A DNA stretch of 64,000 bases from Leucobacter sp. PH1c (GCF_000633415.1 NZ_AYMV01000018.1:62001-126000); one strand, 5' to 3'. Positions 16,153-25,289 are shown, counted from the first letter of the stretch. Made by a program: numbers and translations. Notes: generated from the letters alone by a model not told the origin.

Positions 16153-18225
16153 TCAGGAGTCGAAGACCCCGCGATCGTCGAAGCGGAGCCGCAGCGCCTC
16201 GGGCCGGGCCCGGCCGGGCGGGCTCTTCGCCCGGGTGCGGGAGGCCGAGCCGGCAGCGTCCGCGACGAGCGCGCCGCGGAGCCGCCTCGCGACCTCCCCG
16301 CCCTGGGCGTAGTCGAAGCGGACGATCGCGCGGACGAGCCCGGCGGGGCGGCGGGCGACGCCGCCGGAGGGCAGCGGGGTGGGCCCCAGGAAGTCCACGC
16401 CCGGCAGCTCCCGGAGGGGCTGCAGGGCGCGCTCCACCTCGTCGGGCCCGCCGCTCACGCTGGCGACACGAACGACGGGCGGGTAGCGCAGCGCCTGCCG
16501 GTCGTGGAGCTCGGCGCGCAGCCATTCCTCGGTGCGGCCCGTGACGAAGGCGCGGACCACCGGGCCGCCGCCGGACGCCATGAGGCAGATCCCGTCGGGG
16601 GCGGCGAGCGCCGCCGCGTTCTCCCACCAGCGCAGGCAGTCCTCGCCCGCGCGGAGCGTCTCGATGCTGAGGAGGCGCTCCGCGTCGAGGAGCACGACCG
16701 CACGGTAGCCGCCGGCGGCGAGCGGCTCGGCGCCCCGGGTGGCCACGACGAGCGCCGGGCGCCCATCGACGCGCTCGCGCGGGTGCTCGCCGTCGCTCAG
16801 AATCACGCGGGCGCCCTGGAACTGTCGCTCGAACTGCTCGACAGTGCGCGCGGAGCCCATGCCCCGCTCCTCGAGCCGTCGACTGTCGCACGTACCGCAG
16901 CGCCAGTCGCTCGCGTACTCGCCGCACCAGCGGCAGGAGGCGCGGCCCACGACGCGGAAGCCGATCGGCCCGGCGCAAGCGCGGCAGCGGGCGAGGTCGC
17001 CGCACTCGCCGCACACGGCGACGGGCGCGTAGCCGGGAGTGGCCACCTGGACGAGAACGGGGCCGGATCGGAGCGCCTCGCGAATCGTGCGGGCGGCGAA
17101 CTCCGGTACCCGCCCGGCGAACGCGTCGGGCGTGAGGGAGGCGTCGGCGTGGACGACGCGGGTGCGACGCGGCGGGTGCTCCTGCGCGCGCACGTAGCCG
17201 ATCTCCACGAGGCGCTGCACCTCGGCGCTGCGGGTGTGCCCCGAGAAGAAGAGCCCGGCGCCCGCCTGTTCGGCGCGAACGAGGGCCGCATCGCGGGCGT
17301 GCACGTAGGGCGTGAGGGGCTCGGCGAGCACGGGGTCGCCGTCGTCCCAGAAGAGGATGGCCCCGAGCTCGTGCGCGGGCGCGTAGACGGCGGATCGGTT
17401 GCCGAGGATGATGCGCGGCTCCGCGTCGAGCGCGCGGAGGAACCCGGCGTAGCGCTCGCCGTTCGACTGCCGCGAGTCGACGCGCACCGCGTCCTCGTGG
17501 CCGAGCGCAGCGAGCGCGTCGCGGAGCTGATCGAGGTCGCGATAGTCGGGGGCGACGAGGATCGTGCTGCGGCCCCGCGCGTGGAGCGCGAGGGCGAGCC
17601 GGGCGAGCTGGGCGGCCCAGCCACCCACCCACTCCCCCGTGTGCAGGCGCTCCGGCCCGTGGGACGCGGTGAATGCCAGGCGGGCACCCGCGAGGAGCTC
17701 GTCGGCGACCTCGGCCTCGGGGCTGGGCTCAAGGCTCTGCTCGGGGCTGGCCTCGGGGCTCTGCTCAGAGCTCGGCTCGGCACTCGGTTCGGCGCCCGAG
17801 TCGGCGTCCGCAGCACCAGCGCGTTCCGCCGCCGCGAGATGCTGCTTCTCGACCCGCACCTGCCGGGTCGGGATCGCGAGGCGGAGGATGTCGCCCGCGG
17901 AGCCGCCCGCGCGATCCGCGACCGCGCGGGCGAGCTGCCACACCTCGGGCGTGAGCTGCGGCACCCGGCTCACGATGTCGGCGATCGGAGCGAGTTCGCC
18001 GCCGAACTCGCTCCGCGCCACGAACTCGATGACGTAGCCGAAGCTCTTCCGCTCGCGCGAGCGGAACGGCACGCGGACGCGCTGCCCCACCCGGATCTCC
18101 TCGGCGAGTTCGGGCGGGACCGCGTAGTCGAAGAGGTGATCGAGCTGCGGGAGCGCCGAGTCGAGCAGGACGCGGGCGACGGCGCGGCCCGCCGCCCCCT
18201 CGGCGCGCTCGAACGCGGAGCTCAC
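16153..18225 (-). CDS. priA: PriA-like primosomal protein without helicase motifs
   Basis: Replication-restart protein homologue, 690 residues. The N-terminal 3'-DNA-end-binding domain (about 15-125) is clear: LDHLFDYAVPPEL, RVGQRVRVPF. Eight zinc-binding cysteines remain (405, 408, 414, 417, 431, 434, 443, 446). The Walker A loop of active PriA is absent, and where DEEH should be the sequence reads LFWDDGDP, so ATPase/helicase activity is unlikely, as known for actinobacterial PriA. Residues 138-175 are a Glu/Pro/Ser repeat linker. GTG at 18225 is eight bases past the metK stop; no strong ribosome site is visible, so translation may be coupled to metK. Confidence 0.9.
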   Translation of the reverse strand: MSSAFERAEGAAGRAVARVLLDSALPQLDHLFDYAVPPELAEEIRVGQRVRVPFRSRERKSFGYVIEFVARSEFGGELAPIADIVSRVPQLTPEVWQLARAVADRAGGSAGDILRLAIPTRQVRVEKQHLAAAERAGAADADSGAEPSAEPSSEQSPEASPEQSLEPSPEAEVADELLAGARLAFTASHGPERLHTGEWVGGWAAQLARLALALHARGRSTILVAPDYRDLDQLRDALAALGHEDAVRVDSRQSNGERYAGFLRALDAEPRIILGNRSAVYAPAHELGAILFWDDGDPVLAEPLTPYVHARDAALVRAEQAGAGLFFSGHTRSAEVQRLVEIGYVRAQEHPPRRTRVVHADASLTPDAFAGRVPEFAARTIREALRSGPVLVQVATPGYAPVAVCGECGDLARCRACAGPIGFRVVGRASCRWCGEYASDWRCGTCDSRRLEERGMGSARTVEQFERQFQGARVILSDGEHPRERVDGRPALVVATRGAEPLAAGGYRAVVLLDAERLLSIETLRAGEDCLRWWENAAALAAPDGICLMASGGGPVVRAFVTGRTEEWLRAELHDRQALRYPPVVRVASVSGGPDEVERALQPLRELPGVDFLGPTPLPSGGVARRPAGLVRAIVRFDYAQGGEVARRLRGALVADAAGSASRTRAKSPPGRARPEALRLRFDDRGVFDS

Positions 18226-18233
18226 GGCGGCTG

Positions 18234-19424
18234 CTAGAGGCCTGCGGCGGCCTGGAGCTCGGCGACGCGGGGCGTCGCCTCCCAGGTGAAGCTGGGCAGC
18301 TCGCGGCCGAAGTGACCGTAGGCACTCGTCTGCGCGTAGATGGGGCGCAGGAGGGCGAGGTCGCGGATGATCGCGAGCGGGCGCAGGTCGAAGACCTGGC
18401 GCACGGCCTCCTCGATGCGCTCACGCGGCACGGTCTCGGTCCCGAAAGTCTCCACGTACAGACCGACCGGATGCGCGCGACCGATCGCGTAGGCGACCTG
18501 CAGCTCGGCGCGCTTCGCGAGGCCGGCGCGCACCACGTGCTTCGCCACCCAGCGCATCGCGTACGCCGCGGAACGGTCGACCTTCGACGGGTCCTTCCCG
18601 CTGAACGCGCCGCCGCCGTGGCGGCTCGCGCCGCCGTACGTGTCGATGATGATCTTGCGGCCCGTGAGCCCGGCATCGCCCATCGGCCCGCCGACGACGA
18701 AGGGGCCGGCCGGGTTGATGAAGAACTCAGCCCCGTCGCTCGCGAGCTCAACGCGATCGAGCACGGGTCGGATCACTTCGCGCTCGACGGCCTCGCGCAG
18801 CGCGGGCTGCGTGATGTCCGCGTGGTGCTGCGTGGACACGACGACGGCCTCGATGCTGGCCGCGCGATCGCCGTCGTAGCCGATGGTCACCTGCGTCTTG
18901 CCATCGGGCCGCAGCTCGGGGATCACCCCGGCGCGCCGCACAGCGGAGAGCTGCTCGGCCAGGCGGTGGGCGATCCAGCTGGGCAGCGGGTGCAGTTCGG
19001 GGGTCTCATCGGTGGCGTAGCCGAACATGATGCCCTGGTCGCCTGCGCCCTGCCGGCTCAGCTCGTCGTCGAGTGCGCCGCTGCGCAGCTCGAGCGAGGA
19101 GTCCACGCCGCCCGCGATATCCGGGGACTGCTGCCCGATCGAGACGGACACGCCGCAGGAGGAGCCGTCGAAGCCCATGTCGGAGCTCGTGTACCCGATC
19201 TCCCGAACCGCGTCGCGCACGATCTGCGGAATCTCGACGTAGCCGGAGGTCGACACCTCGCCGGCGACGTGCACGAGCCCCGTCGTGACAAGCGTCTCGA
19301 CGGCCACACGGGCGCCAGGATCCTGCGCGAGCATCGCATCGAGGATCGAATCCGAGATGCGGTCGCAGATCTTGTCGGGGTGCCCCTCAGTGACCGATTC
19401 CGAGGTGAACTGACGCAGCGACAC
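18234..19424 (-). CDS. metK: S-adenosylmethionine synthetase
   Basis: Makes SAM from methionine and ATP; cytosolic tetramer. It is 396 residues, typical. Signatures: [12 protein letters not shown] at the N-terminus, [12 protein letters not shown] (ATP site) and [16 protein letters not shown] (phosphate loop). GTG at 19424 is preceded by AAGGAG at good spacing. It follows rpoZ on the same strand; in many actinobacteria coaBC sits between these two, and it is absent here. The 119-bp leader holds a hairpin candidate (19474-19493); I did not recognise a SAM riboswitch. Confidence 0.98.
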   Translation of the reverse strand: MSLRQFTSESVTEGHPDKICDRISDSILDAMLAQDPGARVAVETLVTTGLVHVAGEVSTSGYVEIPQIVRDAVREIGYTSSDMGFDGSSCGVSVSIGQQSPDIAGGVDSSLELRSGALDDELSRQGAGDQGIMFGYATDETPELHPLPSWIAHRLAEQLSAVRRAGVIPELRPDGKTQVTIGYDGDRAASIEAVVVSTQHHADITQPALREAVEREVIRPVLDRVELASDGAEFFINPAGPFVVGGPMGDAGLTGRKIIIDTYGGASRHGGGAFSGKDPSKVDRSAAYAMRWVAKHVVRAGLAKRAELQVAYAIGRAHPVGLYVETFGTETVPRERIEEAVRQVFDLRPLAIIRDLALLRPIYAQTSAYGHFGRELPSFTWEATPRVAELQAAAGL

Positions 19425-19473
19425 AGTGGCTCCTTGAGCGTGGAAGATGAATGGTGATGCGGGGCGTGGCCAG

Positions 19474-19493
19474 AAAACGCCGGTGGCGCCGGC
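19474..19493 (-). terminator. possible rpoZ terminator
   Basis: On the minus strand a GCCGG / CCGGC hairpin with a five-base loop is followed by GTTTT. It is short and could be partial attenuation between rpoZ and metK rather than full termination. Confidence 0.4.
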
Positions 19494-19543
19494 CCCCTCA
19501 GGGTATCCGACGCCACAGACACTGCTGCGAGTGCAACAGAAGA

Positions 19544-19810
19544 TTACTCGGCGGCCTCCGGCGCGCGCTTGGTCATCGTGAGCTTGCCCTCGACGACCTC
19601 GTGCAGCGCGATCGACAGCGGCTTGTCGTCGACGGACGAGTCGACGAGCGGGCCGACATTGTCGAAGAGGTTTCCGTCGTGCAGATCCGTGTAGTAGTCG
19701 TTGATCTGACGCGCACGCTGCGAGGCGAAGATCACCAGCGCGTACTTCGAATCCACCTTTTCGAGCAGGTCGTCGATGGGCGGGTCGATGATCCCGTTGA
19801 CATTTGCCAT
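19544..19810 (-). CDS. rpoZ: RNA polymerase omega subunit
   Basis: Small RNA polymerase assembly subunit, 88 residues. The body ([28 protein letters not shown]) is the conserved omega core with the ARQIN(D) box, and the C-terminus ends in a charged tail. I chose the ATG at 19810: GGAGG lies nine bases upstream, whereas the in-frame GTG at 19816 would sit only three bases from it. First recognised gene of the rpoZ-metK-priA run; the usual upstream gmk is missing. Confidence 0.96.
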   Translation of the reverse strand: MANVNGIIDPPIDDLLEKVDSKYALVIFASQRARQINDYYTDLHDGNLFDNVGPLVDSSVDDKPLSIALHEVVEGKLTMTKRAPEAAE

Positions 19811-19893
19811 GTACACACTCCTCCGGTTGACCTCACCATCTTAGCCGAGGATTCGCGTTCCCGCACCGCGGGCCGCGATCCGCGCGGGGCGGA

Positions 19894-20541
19894 TCAGCCG
19901 AGGAGCGAGCGCACGAGCACGTGGCCGCGCGGCGTGGAGAGCCGAGTCCAGGTCAGCGAGCGCGAGACCCGCACGGGCTCGGCGGCATCGAGAAAGCCGA
20001 GCGCCTCTGCCGCGAATGCCGCCGCCGCAGGGATTCCGGGGGCGATCTCGGCTCCCCACACCGACGCTCGGACCTTGTGCACGACGGCCTCGCCCGGATC
20101 CTCCGGGAGCGCTGCCGCCACGCGGGAGATGCCCTCGCGCGCCACCTCACCGAGCGAGGCGGTGTCGAGTGCCCCCACAGCGCTCCAGCCGGAGATCGGC
20201 GGCAGCACGCCGGCCCACGCCGCCATGGCGGTAACATCGGGCATCTCGAGCGCGAGCCCGATGATCCCGAGCCGCGCGATCCGGTCGAGCAGTGCGCGAC
20301 CCTGCACGGTCTCGTCGAGGTCCTCAGCGGCCGGCTCGGCGAGCGCGAAGCCGCGCATCGCGAGCACGACCGGCACGGTGTCCGTGATCCCGCGCGGGGC
20401 CTGCGTGCAGCCGTAGACCGCGAGCACGGCGCCCCGCGTCACGAGCCGCACCTCATCCTGCCCCGCCCGCTGGAGGCGCTCGAGGAAGATTCGGAGGTCG
20501 TCTCGCGTCGCGTGATCCGCGAGCTGCAGTGTGGCACCCAT
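19894..20541 (-). CDS. conserved actinobacterial protein of unknown function
   Basis: 215 residues, soluble, Ala-rich, no membrane segment, signal peptide or known motif. The N-terminal part alternates helices and strands (DDLRIFLERLQRAGQDEVRLVTRGAVLAVYGCTQ), and the C-terminus has SLTWTRLSTPRGHVLVRSLLG. ATG at 20541 has TAGACT seven bases upstream on its strand, implying a leaderless or near-leaderless transcript. It is divergent from tesB. It occupies the place where gmk or mihF is often found before rpoZ, but resembles neither. I do not recognise the family. Confidence 0.8.
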   Translation of the reverse strand: MGATLQLADHATRDDLRIFLERLQRAGQDEVRLVTRGAVLAVYGCTQAPRGITDTVPVVLAMRGFALAEPAAEDLDETVQGRALLDRIARLGIIGLALEMPDVTAMAAWAGVLPPISGWSAVGALDTASLGEVAREGISRVAAALPEDPGEAVVHKVRASVWGAEIAPGIPAAAAFAAEALGFLDAAEPVRVSRSLTWTRLSTPRGHVLVRSLLG

Positions 20542-20548
20542 TCCATGC

Positions 20549-20599
20549 AGTCTAGCGACCGCCGCGCTCCGGTCCCTGGGCCCGGCGCGGGCCTAGACT
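20549..20599. promoter_or_regulatory. divergent -10 boxes for the 215-aa gene and tesB
   Basis: TAGACT on the minus strand at 20549-20554 (seven bases before the 20541 start) and TAGACT on the plus strand at 20594-20599 (about 40 bases before the tesB ATG). No clear -35 element is seen for either. Confidence 0.5.
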
Positions 20600-20638
20600 G
20601 GCTCACAGACCCCACCCGAGATGCCGCCAGGAGGACCC

Positions 20639-21520
20639 ATGACCGCCGCAGATCTCCTCACGATGCTCGCCGTGCTCGACTCGGGTGCCCGCACCCGCGA
20701 AGACATCCTCACGGGCCCCGCGCTGCCCACGCCGCACGGCCGCTCCTTCGGCGGACAGGTCCTCGGCCAGGCGCTCGCCGCTGCCGGCACGACGACGCCA
20801 GAGGGTCGCACCATCCACTCGATGCACGGCTACTTCCTCCGCCCGGGGAACAGCTCCGAGCGCATGACCTTCGAGGTGGATCGCCTGTACGACGGTCGCT
20901 CGTTCTCCACGCGCCGCGTGCAGGCGTATCAGGAGGGCGAGGTGCTGATGTCGCTCATCTCCTCGTTCCAGGAGCCCGACTCGGGGCTCGAGCATCAGGA
21001 GGGCATCGACCTCGCGGGCCTGCCGGAGCCGGAGTCGCTCCCCTCGGTCTGGGAGAAGTACGGCCACCTCGCGGGCAACGGCCAGGCCTCGTGGGTGCTG
21101 AACCGGCCGTTCGACTTCCGCTACCTGGAGTCGGACATCATCCTCGACGTGCCCGAGCGCACCAACCGGCAGCGCGTGTGGATGCGCAGCCGCGACACGC
21201 TCGACGCGCCCCCGATGCTGCACGCGGCGGCGCTCGCCTTCGCGAGCGACTACCTGCTGCTTGAGCCCATCGCGCGGCAGCACGGGATCCCGTGGGCGAC
21301 GCCGGGCATGCGCTTCGCGAGCCTCGACCATGCCATGTGGTTCCACCGCCCATTCCGCGTGGACGAGTGGCTGCTCTACGAGCTCGACTCCCCCACGGCT
21401 CAGGGTGGGCGCGGGCTCACGCACGGCCGCTTCTACGACCGGAGCGGGGCGCTCGTCGCGAGCGTCGCGCAGGAGGGCATGATCCGGCTCCCCGGCGGCC
21501 CGGACGCCTCGGGCGACTAG
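20639..21520 (+). CDS. tesB: acyl-CoA thioesterase II (TesB family)
   Basis: Hydrolyses acyl-CoA to free fatty acid and CoA. It is 293 residues with the double hot-dog layout. First half: PHGRSFGGQVLGQAL and SMHGYFLRPG; second half: LAFASDYLLLEP, FASLDHAMWFHRPFR and the C-terminal catalytic Gln in VASVAQEGMIR. ATG at 20639 follows AGGAGG; an upstream in-frame ATG at 20621 has none. Convergent with the 4HBT thioesterase, separated by a strong hairpin. Confidence 0.95.
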   Translation: MTAADLLTMLAVLDSGARTREDILTGPALPTPHGRSFGGQVLGQALAAAGTTTPEGRTIHSMHGYFLRPGNSSERMTFEVDRLYDGRSFSTRRVQAYQEGEVLMSLISSFQEPDSGLEHQEGIDLAGLPEPESLPSVWEKYGHLAGNGQASWVLNRPFDFRYLESDIILDVPERTNRQRVWMRSRDTLDAPPMLHAAALAFASDYLLLEPIARQHGIPWATPGMRFASLDHAMWFHRPFRVDEWLLYELDSPTAQGGRGLTHGRFYDRSGALVASVAQEGMIRLPGGPDASGD

Positions 21521-21527
21521 CGGCGCC

Positions 21528-21570
21528 CGGGGCACGCCGCCGACGGCACGCGCCGCGGCGGCGTGCCCCG
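21528..21570. terminator. bidirectional terminator hairpin
   Basis: Perfect 14-bp stem CGGGGCACGCCGCC (21528-21541) and its complement (21557-21570), 15-base loop, placed between the convergent tesB and thioesterase genes. Confidence 0.8.
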
Positions 21571-21589
21571 CAGAGCCTGGCCGCGCCGC

Positions 21590-22057
21590 CTAGCCCCGGC
21601 GCATCCGAACGGGCTCGTCCATCCACTCGGACACCGAGGCCCGGCCCTCGTCGGAGAGCCGGATCGGGCGCATCGTGACGCCGTCCACGATCACGATCTG
21701 AGAGATCGCGCGGGCGACCACGGTGCGCTCCTCAGCGGCGCCGTCCACGATCTCGTAGTGGACCTCCAGGCTCGATCCGCCGAGCTTCCCGATCCAGAGC
21801 TCGATCGTGATCGGGCGCTCGCCATACTCGAGCACCCGCAGGAACTCGATCTGCTGGTTCGCGACGAGCATCTTGGGGCCCGCGGGGTCGTCCCCGCGGA
21901 AGTGGCGCTCCATGCCCGTGCGCTCGCGGCCCGAGCCGAGCCAGAAGGTGCGCACGCGCGCCTCCTCCAGAAAGCGCGCGTAGGCGACGTTGTTGACGTG
22001 CCCGTAGGCGTCCTGATCGCCCCAGCGGAGCTCGAGATCGATGTGCGTGCGCGCCAT
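21590..22057 (-). CDS. 4HBT-type acyl-CoA thioesterase
   Basis: 155-residue single hot-dog protein. The N-terminus LELRWGDQDAYGHVNNVAYARFLEEAR is the 4-hydroxybenzoyl-CoA thioesterase signature with catalytic Asp, and the body has QQIEFLRVLEYGE and SSLEVHYEIVDG. ATG at 22057 has GGAGGGG directly upstream. It lies 72 bases downstream of ettA, separated by a hairpin at 22090-22122, so it may have its own promoter or depend on read-through. Substrate unknown. Confidence 0.93.
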   Translation of the reverse strand: MARTHIDLELRWGDQDAYGHVNNVAYARFLEEARVRTFWLGSGRERTGMERHFRGDDPAGPKMLVANQQIEFLRVLEYGERPITIELWIGKLGGSSLEVHYEIVDGAAEERTVVARAISQIVIVDGVTMRPIRLSDEGRASVSEWMDEPVRMRRG

Positions 22058-22089
22058 GGCGCCCCTCCCGTCCGGATCGTGAAACGAAG

Positions 22090-22122
22090 CGGGGCCCGGC
22101 TCCGCAGTGGAACCGGGCCCCG
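22090..22122 (-). terminator. ettA terminator hairpin
   Basis: Stem CGGGGCCCGG (22090-22099) and CCGGGCCCCG (22113-22122), seven bases after the ettA stop; followed on the minus strand by CTTCGTTTC, weakly U-rich. Confidence 0.7.
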
Positions 22123-22128
22123 TGCGCG

Positions 22129-23811
22129 CTAGTCGCGCGTGAGCTTGCGGTAGGTGACCCGCGACGGCTTCGCCGCGTCGGCACCGAGCCGCTCGATCTT
22201 GTTCGCCTCGTACGCCTCGAAGTTGCCCTCGAACCAGTACCAGTTCGCGGGGTTCTCCTCGGTGCCCTCGTAAGCGAGGATGTGCGTCGCGATGCGATCG
22301 AGGAACCACCGGTCGTGCGTGATGACCACGGCGCAGCCGGGGAACTCGAGCAGCGCGTTCTCCAGGCTCGTGAGCGTCTCGACGTCGAGGTCGTTCGTGG
22401 GCTCATCGAGGAGCAGGAGGTTGCCGCCCTGCTTCAGGGTGAGCGCGAGGTTCAGTCGGTTGCGCTCACCGCCGGAGAGCACGCCCGAGGGCTTCTGCTG
22501 GTCCGGCCCCTTGAACCCGAAGGTCGAGACGTAGGCGCGCGAGGGGATCTCGGTGTTGCCCACCTGGATGTAGTCGAGCCCGTCGGACACGACCTCCCAG
22601 ACCGTCTTCTTGGGATCGATGCCCCCGCGGGTCTGGTCGACGTAGCTGAGCTTCACGGTCTCGCCGATCTTCAGCTCGCCGCCGTCGAGGGGCTCGAGCC
22701 CCACGATCGTCTTGAAGAGCGTGGTCTTGCCCACGCCGTTCGGGCCGATGATGCCGACGATGCCGTTGCGCGGCAGCGAGAACGACAGGCCGTCGATCAG
22801 CGTGCGGCCGTCGAAGCCCTTCGTCAGCCCCTTCGCCTCGAGCACGAGGCTGCCCAGACGCGGGCCTGCCGGGATCTGGATCTCCTCGAAGTCGAGCTTC
22901 CGGGTGCGCTCCGCCTCGGCCGCCATCTCCTCGTAGCGCGCCAGACGCGCCTTCGACTTGGCCTGGCGGCCCTTCGTGTTCGAGCGGACCCACTCGAGCT
23001 CTTCCTTCAGGCGCTTCTGGAGCTTCTGGTCCTTCTTGCCCTGCACCTCGAGTCGTGCGGCCTTCTGCTCGAGGTAGGTCGAGTAGTTGCCCTCGTAGGG
23101 GTAGAGACGACCGCGGTCGACCTCGCAGATCCAGGTCGCGACGTGGTCGAGGAAGTACCGGTCGTGGGTGACCGCCATGACGGCGCCGGGGTACTTCGCG
23201 AGGTGCTGCTCGAGCCACAGCACGCTCTCGGCGTCCAGGTGGTTCGTGGGCTCGTCGAGGAGGAGCAGATCGGGCTTCTCGAGGAGGAGCTTGCAGAGCG
23301 CCACACGGCGCTTCTCGCCGCCCGAGAGGTGCGACACGACCGCGTCCGAGGGCGGGCAGCGGAGCGCGTCCATCGCCTGCTCGAGCTGGTTGTCGAGGTC
23401 CCAGCCGTCGACCGCGTCGATGGCCTCCTGCAGCTCGCCCATCTCGGGGAGGAGCTTGTCGTAGTCGGCGTCCGGATTCGCCATCTCGGCCGAGATCTCA
23501 TTGAAGCGGTCGAGCTTGCCCTTGATGTCCGCGACACCCTGCTGCACGTTCTCGAGGACCGTCTTGTCCTCGTCGAGCTCGGGCTCCTGCATGAGGATGC
23601 CGACCGTGTACCCGGGGGTGAGGATCGCCTCGCCGTTCGACGGGGTGTCGAGACCGGCCATGATCTTCAGGATCGTCGACTTCCCCGCGCCGTTCGGGCC
23701 GACGACGCCGATCTTCGCACCGGGCAGAAACGCCATGGTCACGTCGTCGAGGATCACCTTGTCGCCGTGCGCCTTGCGCGCGCGGACCATCTGGTAAATG
23801 TACTCAGCCAT
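22129..23811 (-). CDS. ettA: energy-dependent translational throttle protein (ABC-F)
   Basis: Ribosome-binding ABC-F ATPase that gates the first elongation cycle according to ATP/ADP. It is 560 residues. Two ABC cassettes: Walker A GPNGAGKST and GPNGVGKTT, signatures LSGGEKRR and LSGGERNR, Walker B LLLLDEPTNHLD and LLLLDEPTNDLD. The inter-domain linker (about 245-310) is rich in Lys/Arg/Glu, as expected for the P-site tRNA interaction motif. No membrane segment, so it is not a transporter. ATG at 23811 has GGAAAG upstream and TAGAGT (minus strand, 23874-23879) as a likely -10. Confidence 0.97.
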   Translation of the reverse strand: MAEYIYQMVRARKAHGDKVILDDVTMAFLPGAKIGVVGPNGAGKSTILKIMAGLDTPSNGEAILTPGYTVGILMQEPELDEDKTVLENVQQGVADIKGKLDRFNEISAEMANPDADYDKLLPEMGELQEAIDAVDGWDLDNQLEQAMDALRCPPSDAVVSHLSGGEKRRVALCKLLLEKPDLLLLDEPTNHLDAESVLWLEQHLAKYPGAVMAVTHDRYFLDHVATWICEVDRGRLYPYEGNYSTYLEQKAARLEVQGKKDQKLQKRLKEELEWVRSNTKGRQAKSKARLARYEEMAAEAERTRKLDFEEIQIPAGPRLGSLVLEAKGLTKGFDGRTLIDGLSFSLPRNGIVGIIGPNGVGKTTLFKTIVGLEPLDGGELKIGETVKLSYVDQTRGGIDPKKTVWEVVSDGLDYIQVGNTEIPSRAYVSTFGFKGPDQQKPSGVLSGGERNRLNLALTLKQGGNLLLLDEPTNDLDVETLTSLENALLEFPGCAVVITHDRWFLDRIATHILAYEGTEENPANWYWFEGNFEAYEANKIERLGADAAKPSRVTYRKLTRD

Positions 23812-23873
23812 ATGCTTTCCAGGCGCTACTCGCGCCCCGAACTCCCTGCTCGTGGTCGATGATGAATGCCACT

Positions 23874-23879
23874 ACTCTA
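23874..23879 (-). promoter_or_regulatory. -10 box for ettA
   Basis: TAGAGT on the minus strand, giving a leader of about 55 bases before the ettA ATG. No convincing -35. Confidence 0.4.
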
Positions 23880-23947
23880 CCGGGCGCATCCGTGCGCCCG
23901 GGGCGGCGATCCGGAAGTGCCGCGGGCGCTGTGCCAGAATCGCCTGC

Positions 23948-24790
23948 ATGACTCCGACCGGCCCCCTCGCGATGATCCCCGATGCCCCGATCGCCGTCCC
24001 CGCCCGGGTGCGCGAGCTCGCCGCGGGCCGCCCGCTCACTGCGGTCTGGGTGAACGGGCTGGGCGGGATCACGTTCCGCGACCCCGGCGCGGCGCCGGGG
24101 ACGCGCTCCGCCGAGGGAGCGGGCGAGCGGTTCATCAAGTGGGCCGCGGCCGGCGCGCCCGCAGAGGACCTCGGCGCCGAGGCCGAGCGGCTCGCGTGGG
24201 CGCGCGGGCACGGCGCCGCCGTCCCCGCCGTGCTCGACGTCGGCGCCGACGCGCAGGGCGCCTGGCTCATCACCCGCGGCATTCCCGCGCAGTCGGCAGT
24301 GACCCCGCGCTGGCGCCGCGACCCCGAGCGCGCGGCCCGCGGAATCGGGGCGGGGCTCCGTGCCCTGCACGAGACGCTCCCCGTTTCCGCGTGCCCGTAC
24401 TCCTGGTCGGTCGAGACGCGGCTGCCCGAGTTCGAGGCGCGCCTCGCCCGCGGCGAGGGGCCCGAGAGCTGGGACCGGGCATTCCGCGGGTTGAGCGTCG
24501 CCGAGGCGCGCGCCCGGCTGCGCGATGCGCCCGAGCCGGATCGCCTCGTCGTCTGCCACGGCGACGCCTGCGCCCCGAACACGCTCCTCGACGCGCACGG
24601 CGGCTTCGCGGCGCACGTCGATCTCGGCGCGCTCGGCGTGGCCGACCGCTGGGCCGACCTCGCGGTCGCCGCCTGGAGCACCGAGTGGAACTACGGTCCC
24701 GGCTTCGCGCACCGCGTGTACGAGGGGTACGGGATCGACCCCGATCCCGAGCGGATCGCCTACTACCGGCTGCTCTGGGACCTGAGCTAG
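23948..24790 (+). CDS. aminoglycoside 3'-phosphotransferase-like kinase
   Basis: 280-residue small-molecule kinase of the APH/choline kinase fold. Visible: GGITFRD near the ATP pocket, FIKWA with the likely ATP-binding Lys, catalytic loop VVCHGDACAPNTLLD (HGDxxxxN) and HVDLGALGVADRWADLA (metal-binding DLG). These match APH(3') proteins closely, but chromosomal homologues are widespread and resistance cannot be assumed. The ATG at 23948 has CAGAAT seven bases before it and no ribosome site, suggesting a near-leaderless mRNA. Divergent from ettA; convergent with the lipoprotein gene four bases away. Confidence 0.88.
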   Translation: MTPTGPLAMIPDAPIAVPARVRELAAGRPLTAVWVNGLGGITFRDPGAAPGTRSAEGAGERFIKWAAAGAPAEDLGAEAERLAWARGHGAAVPAVLDVGADAQGAWLITRGIPAQSAVTPRWRRDPERAARGIGAGLRALHETLPVSACPYSWSVETRLPEFEARLARGEGPESWDRAFRGLSVAEARARLRDAPEPDRLVVCHGDACAPNTLLDAHGGFAAHVDLGALGVADRWADLAVAAWSTEWNYGPGFAHRVYEGYGIDPDPERIAYYRLLWDLS

Positions 24791-24794
24791 CCGG

Positions 24795-25283
24795 CTACTG
24801 GCCCGCGATGGGCGCCGTCGTGCCGATGAGGCAGATGTCCTGCTGCGGGCCGACGGCCGGCTCGGTCACGGCGACGAAGCTGCGATCGGCGGCGACAACC
24901 TGGCCGATGAGGCACTCGGCGCCCGCGCGCACGGAGACGAAGATGTTGTCGGCGTCGAGGTTCGTCTTCGTGCGGTCGAAGCTCACCTGCATGAGCGCGG
25001 GATCGAAGCCGGCATCGGTCACCGCCTGCACGATGGGGGCGCCCTGCACGGGGCCCTCGCCTGCGGTGTAGGTGCGCAGCACCTCGGTGAAGTACGGCAG
25101 GTTCTCCTCCGCCGTGCCACCGGGTACGAGCTCGGGGGCGATCTCCGGGGCCGGGGCGGAGGCCCGCGGCGGCGTCTCGGGCGAGGGGCCCTCGAGCAGC
25201 GAGCAGCCCGCGAGCAGGGGCAGCAGCAGGGCGATCGCGGCACCGGCGATCGCGCGGCGTCGGGGCAGGGCTCCAGGAGTCAC
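24795..25283 (-). CDS. small lipoprotein (DUF6993-like)
   Basis: 162 residues. Signal peptide with PRRR followed by a hydrophobic core and lipobox LAGC (Cys27). A Pro/Ala/Ser linker (about 33-55) leads to a folded domain of about 100 residues with two cysteines (CLIG, DICLIG). It resembles the DUF6993 proteins of Microbacteriaceae (from memory, moderate). GTG at 25283 lies exactly six bases after TAGACT on the minus strand and lacks a ribosome site: leaderless. Function unknown. Confidence 0.85.
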   Translation of the reverse strand: MTPGALPRRRAIAGAAIALLLPLLAGCSLLEGPSPETPPRASAPAPEIAPELVPGGTAEENLPYFTEVLRTYTAGEGPVQGAPIVQAVTDAGFDPALMQVSFDRTKTNLDADNIFVSVRAGAECLIGQVVAADRSFVAVTEPAVGPQQDICLIGTTAPIAGQ

Positions 25284-25289
25284 GGGAAC

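Noticed and set aside
19425-19543. Possible SAM riboswitch before metK
   Set aside because: The 119-bp leader has hairpins but I could not match the conserved core of any SAM riboswitch class; a covariance-model search would decide.
23948-24790. Acquired aminoglycoside-resistance gene
   Set aside because: The kinase motifs fit APH(3'), but GC content and codon use match the neighbours and there is no mobile element, so a chromosomal small-molecule kinase is as likely.
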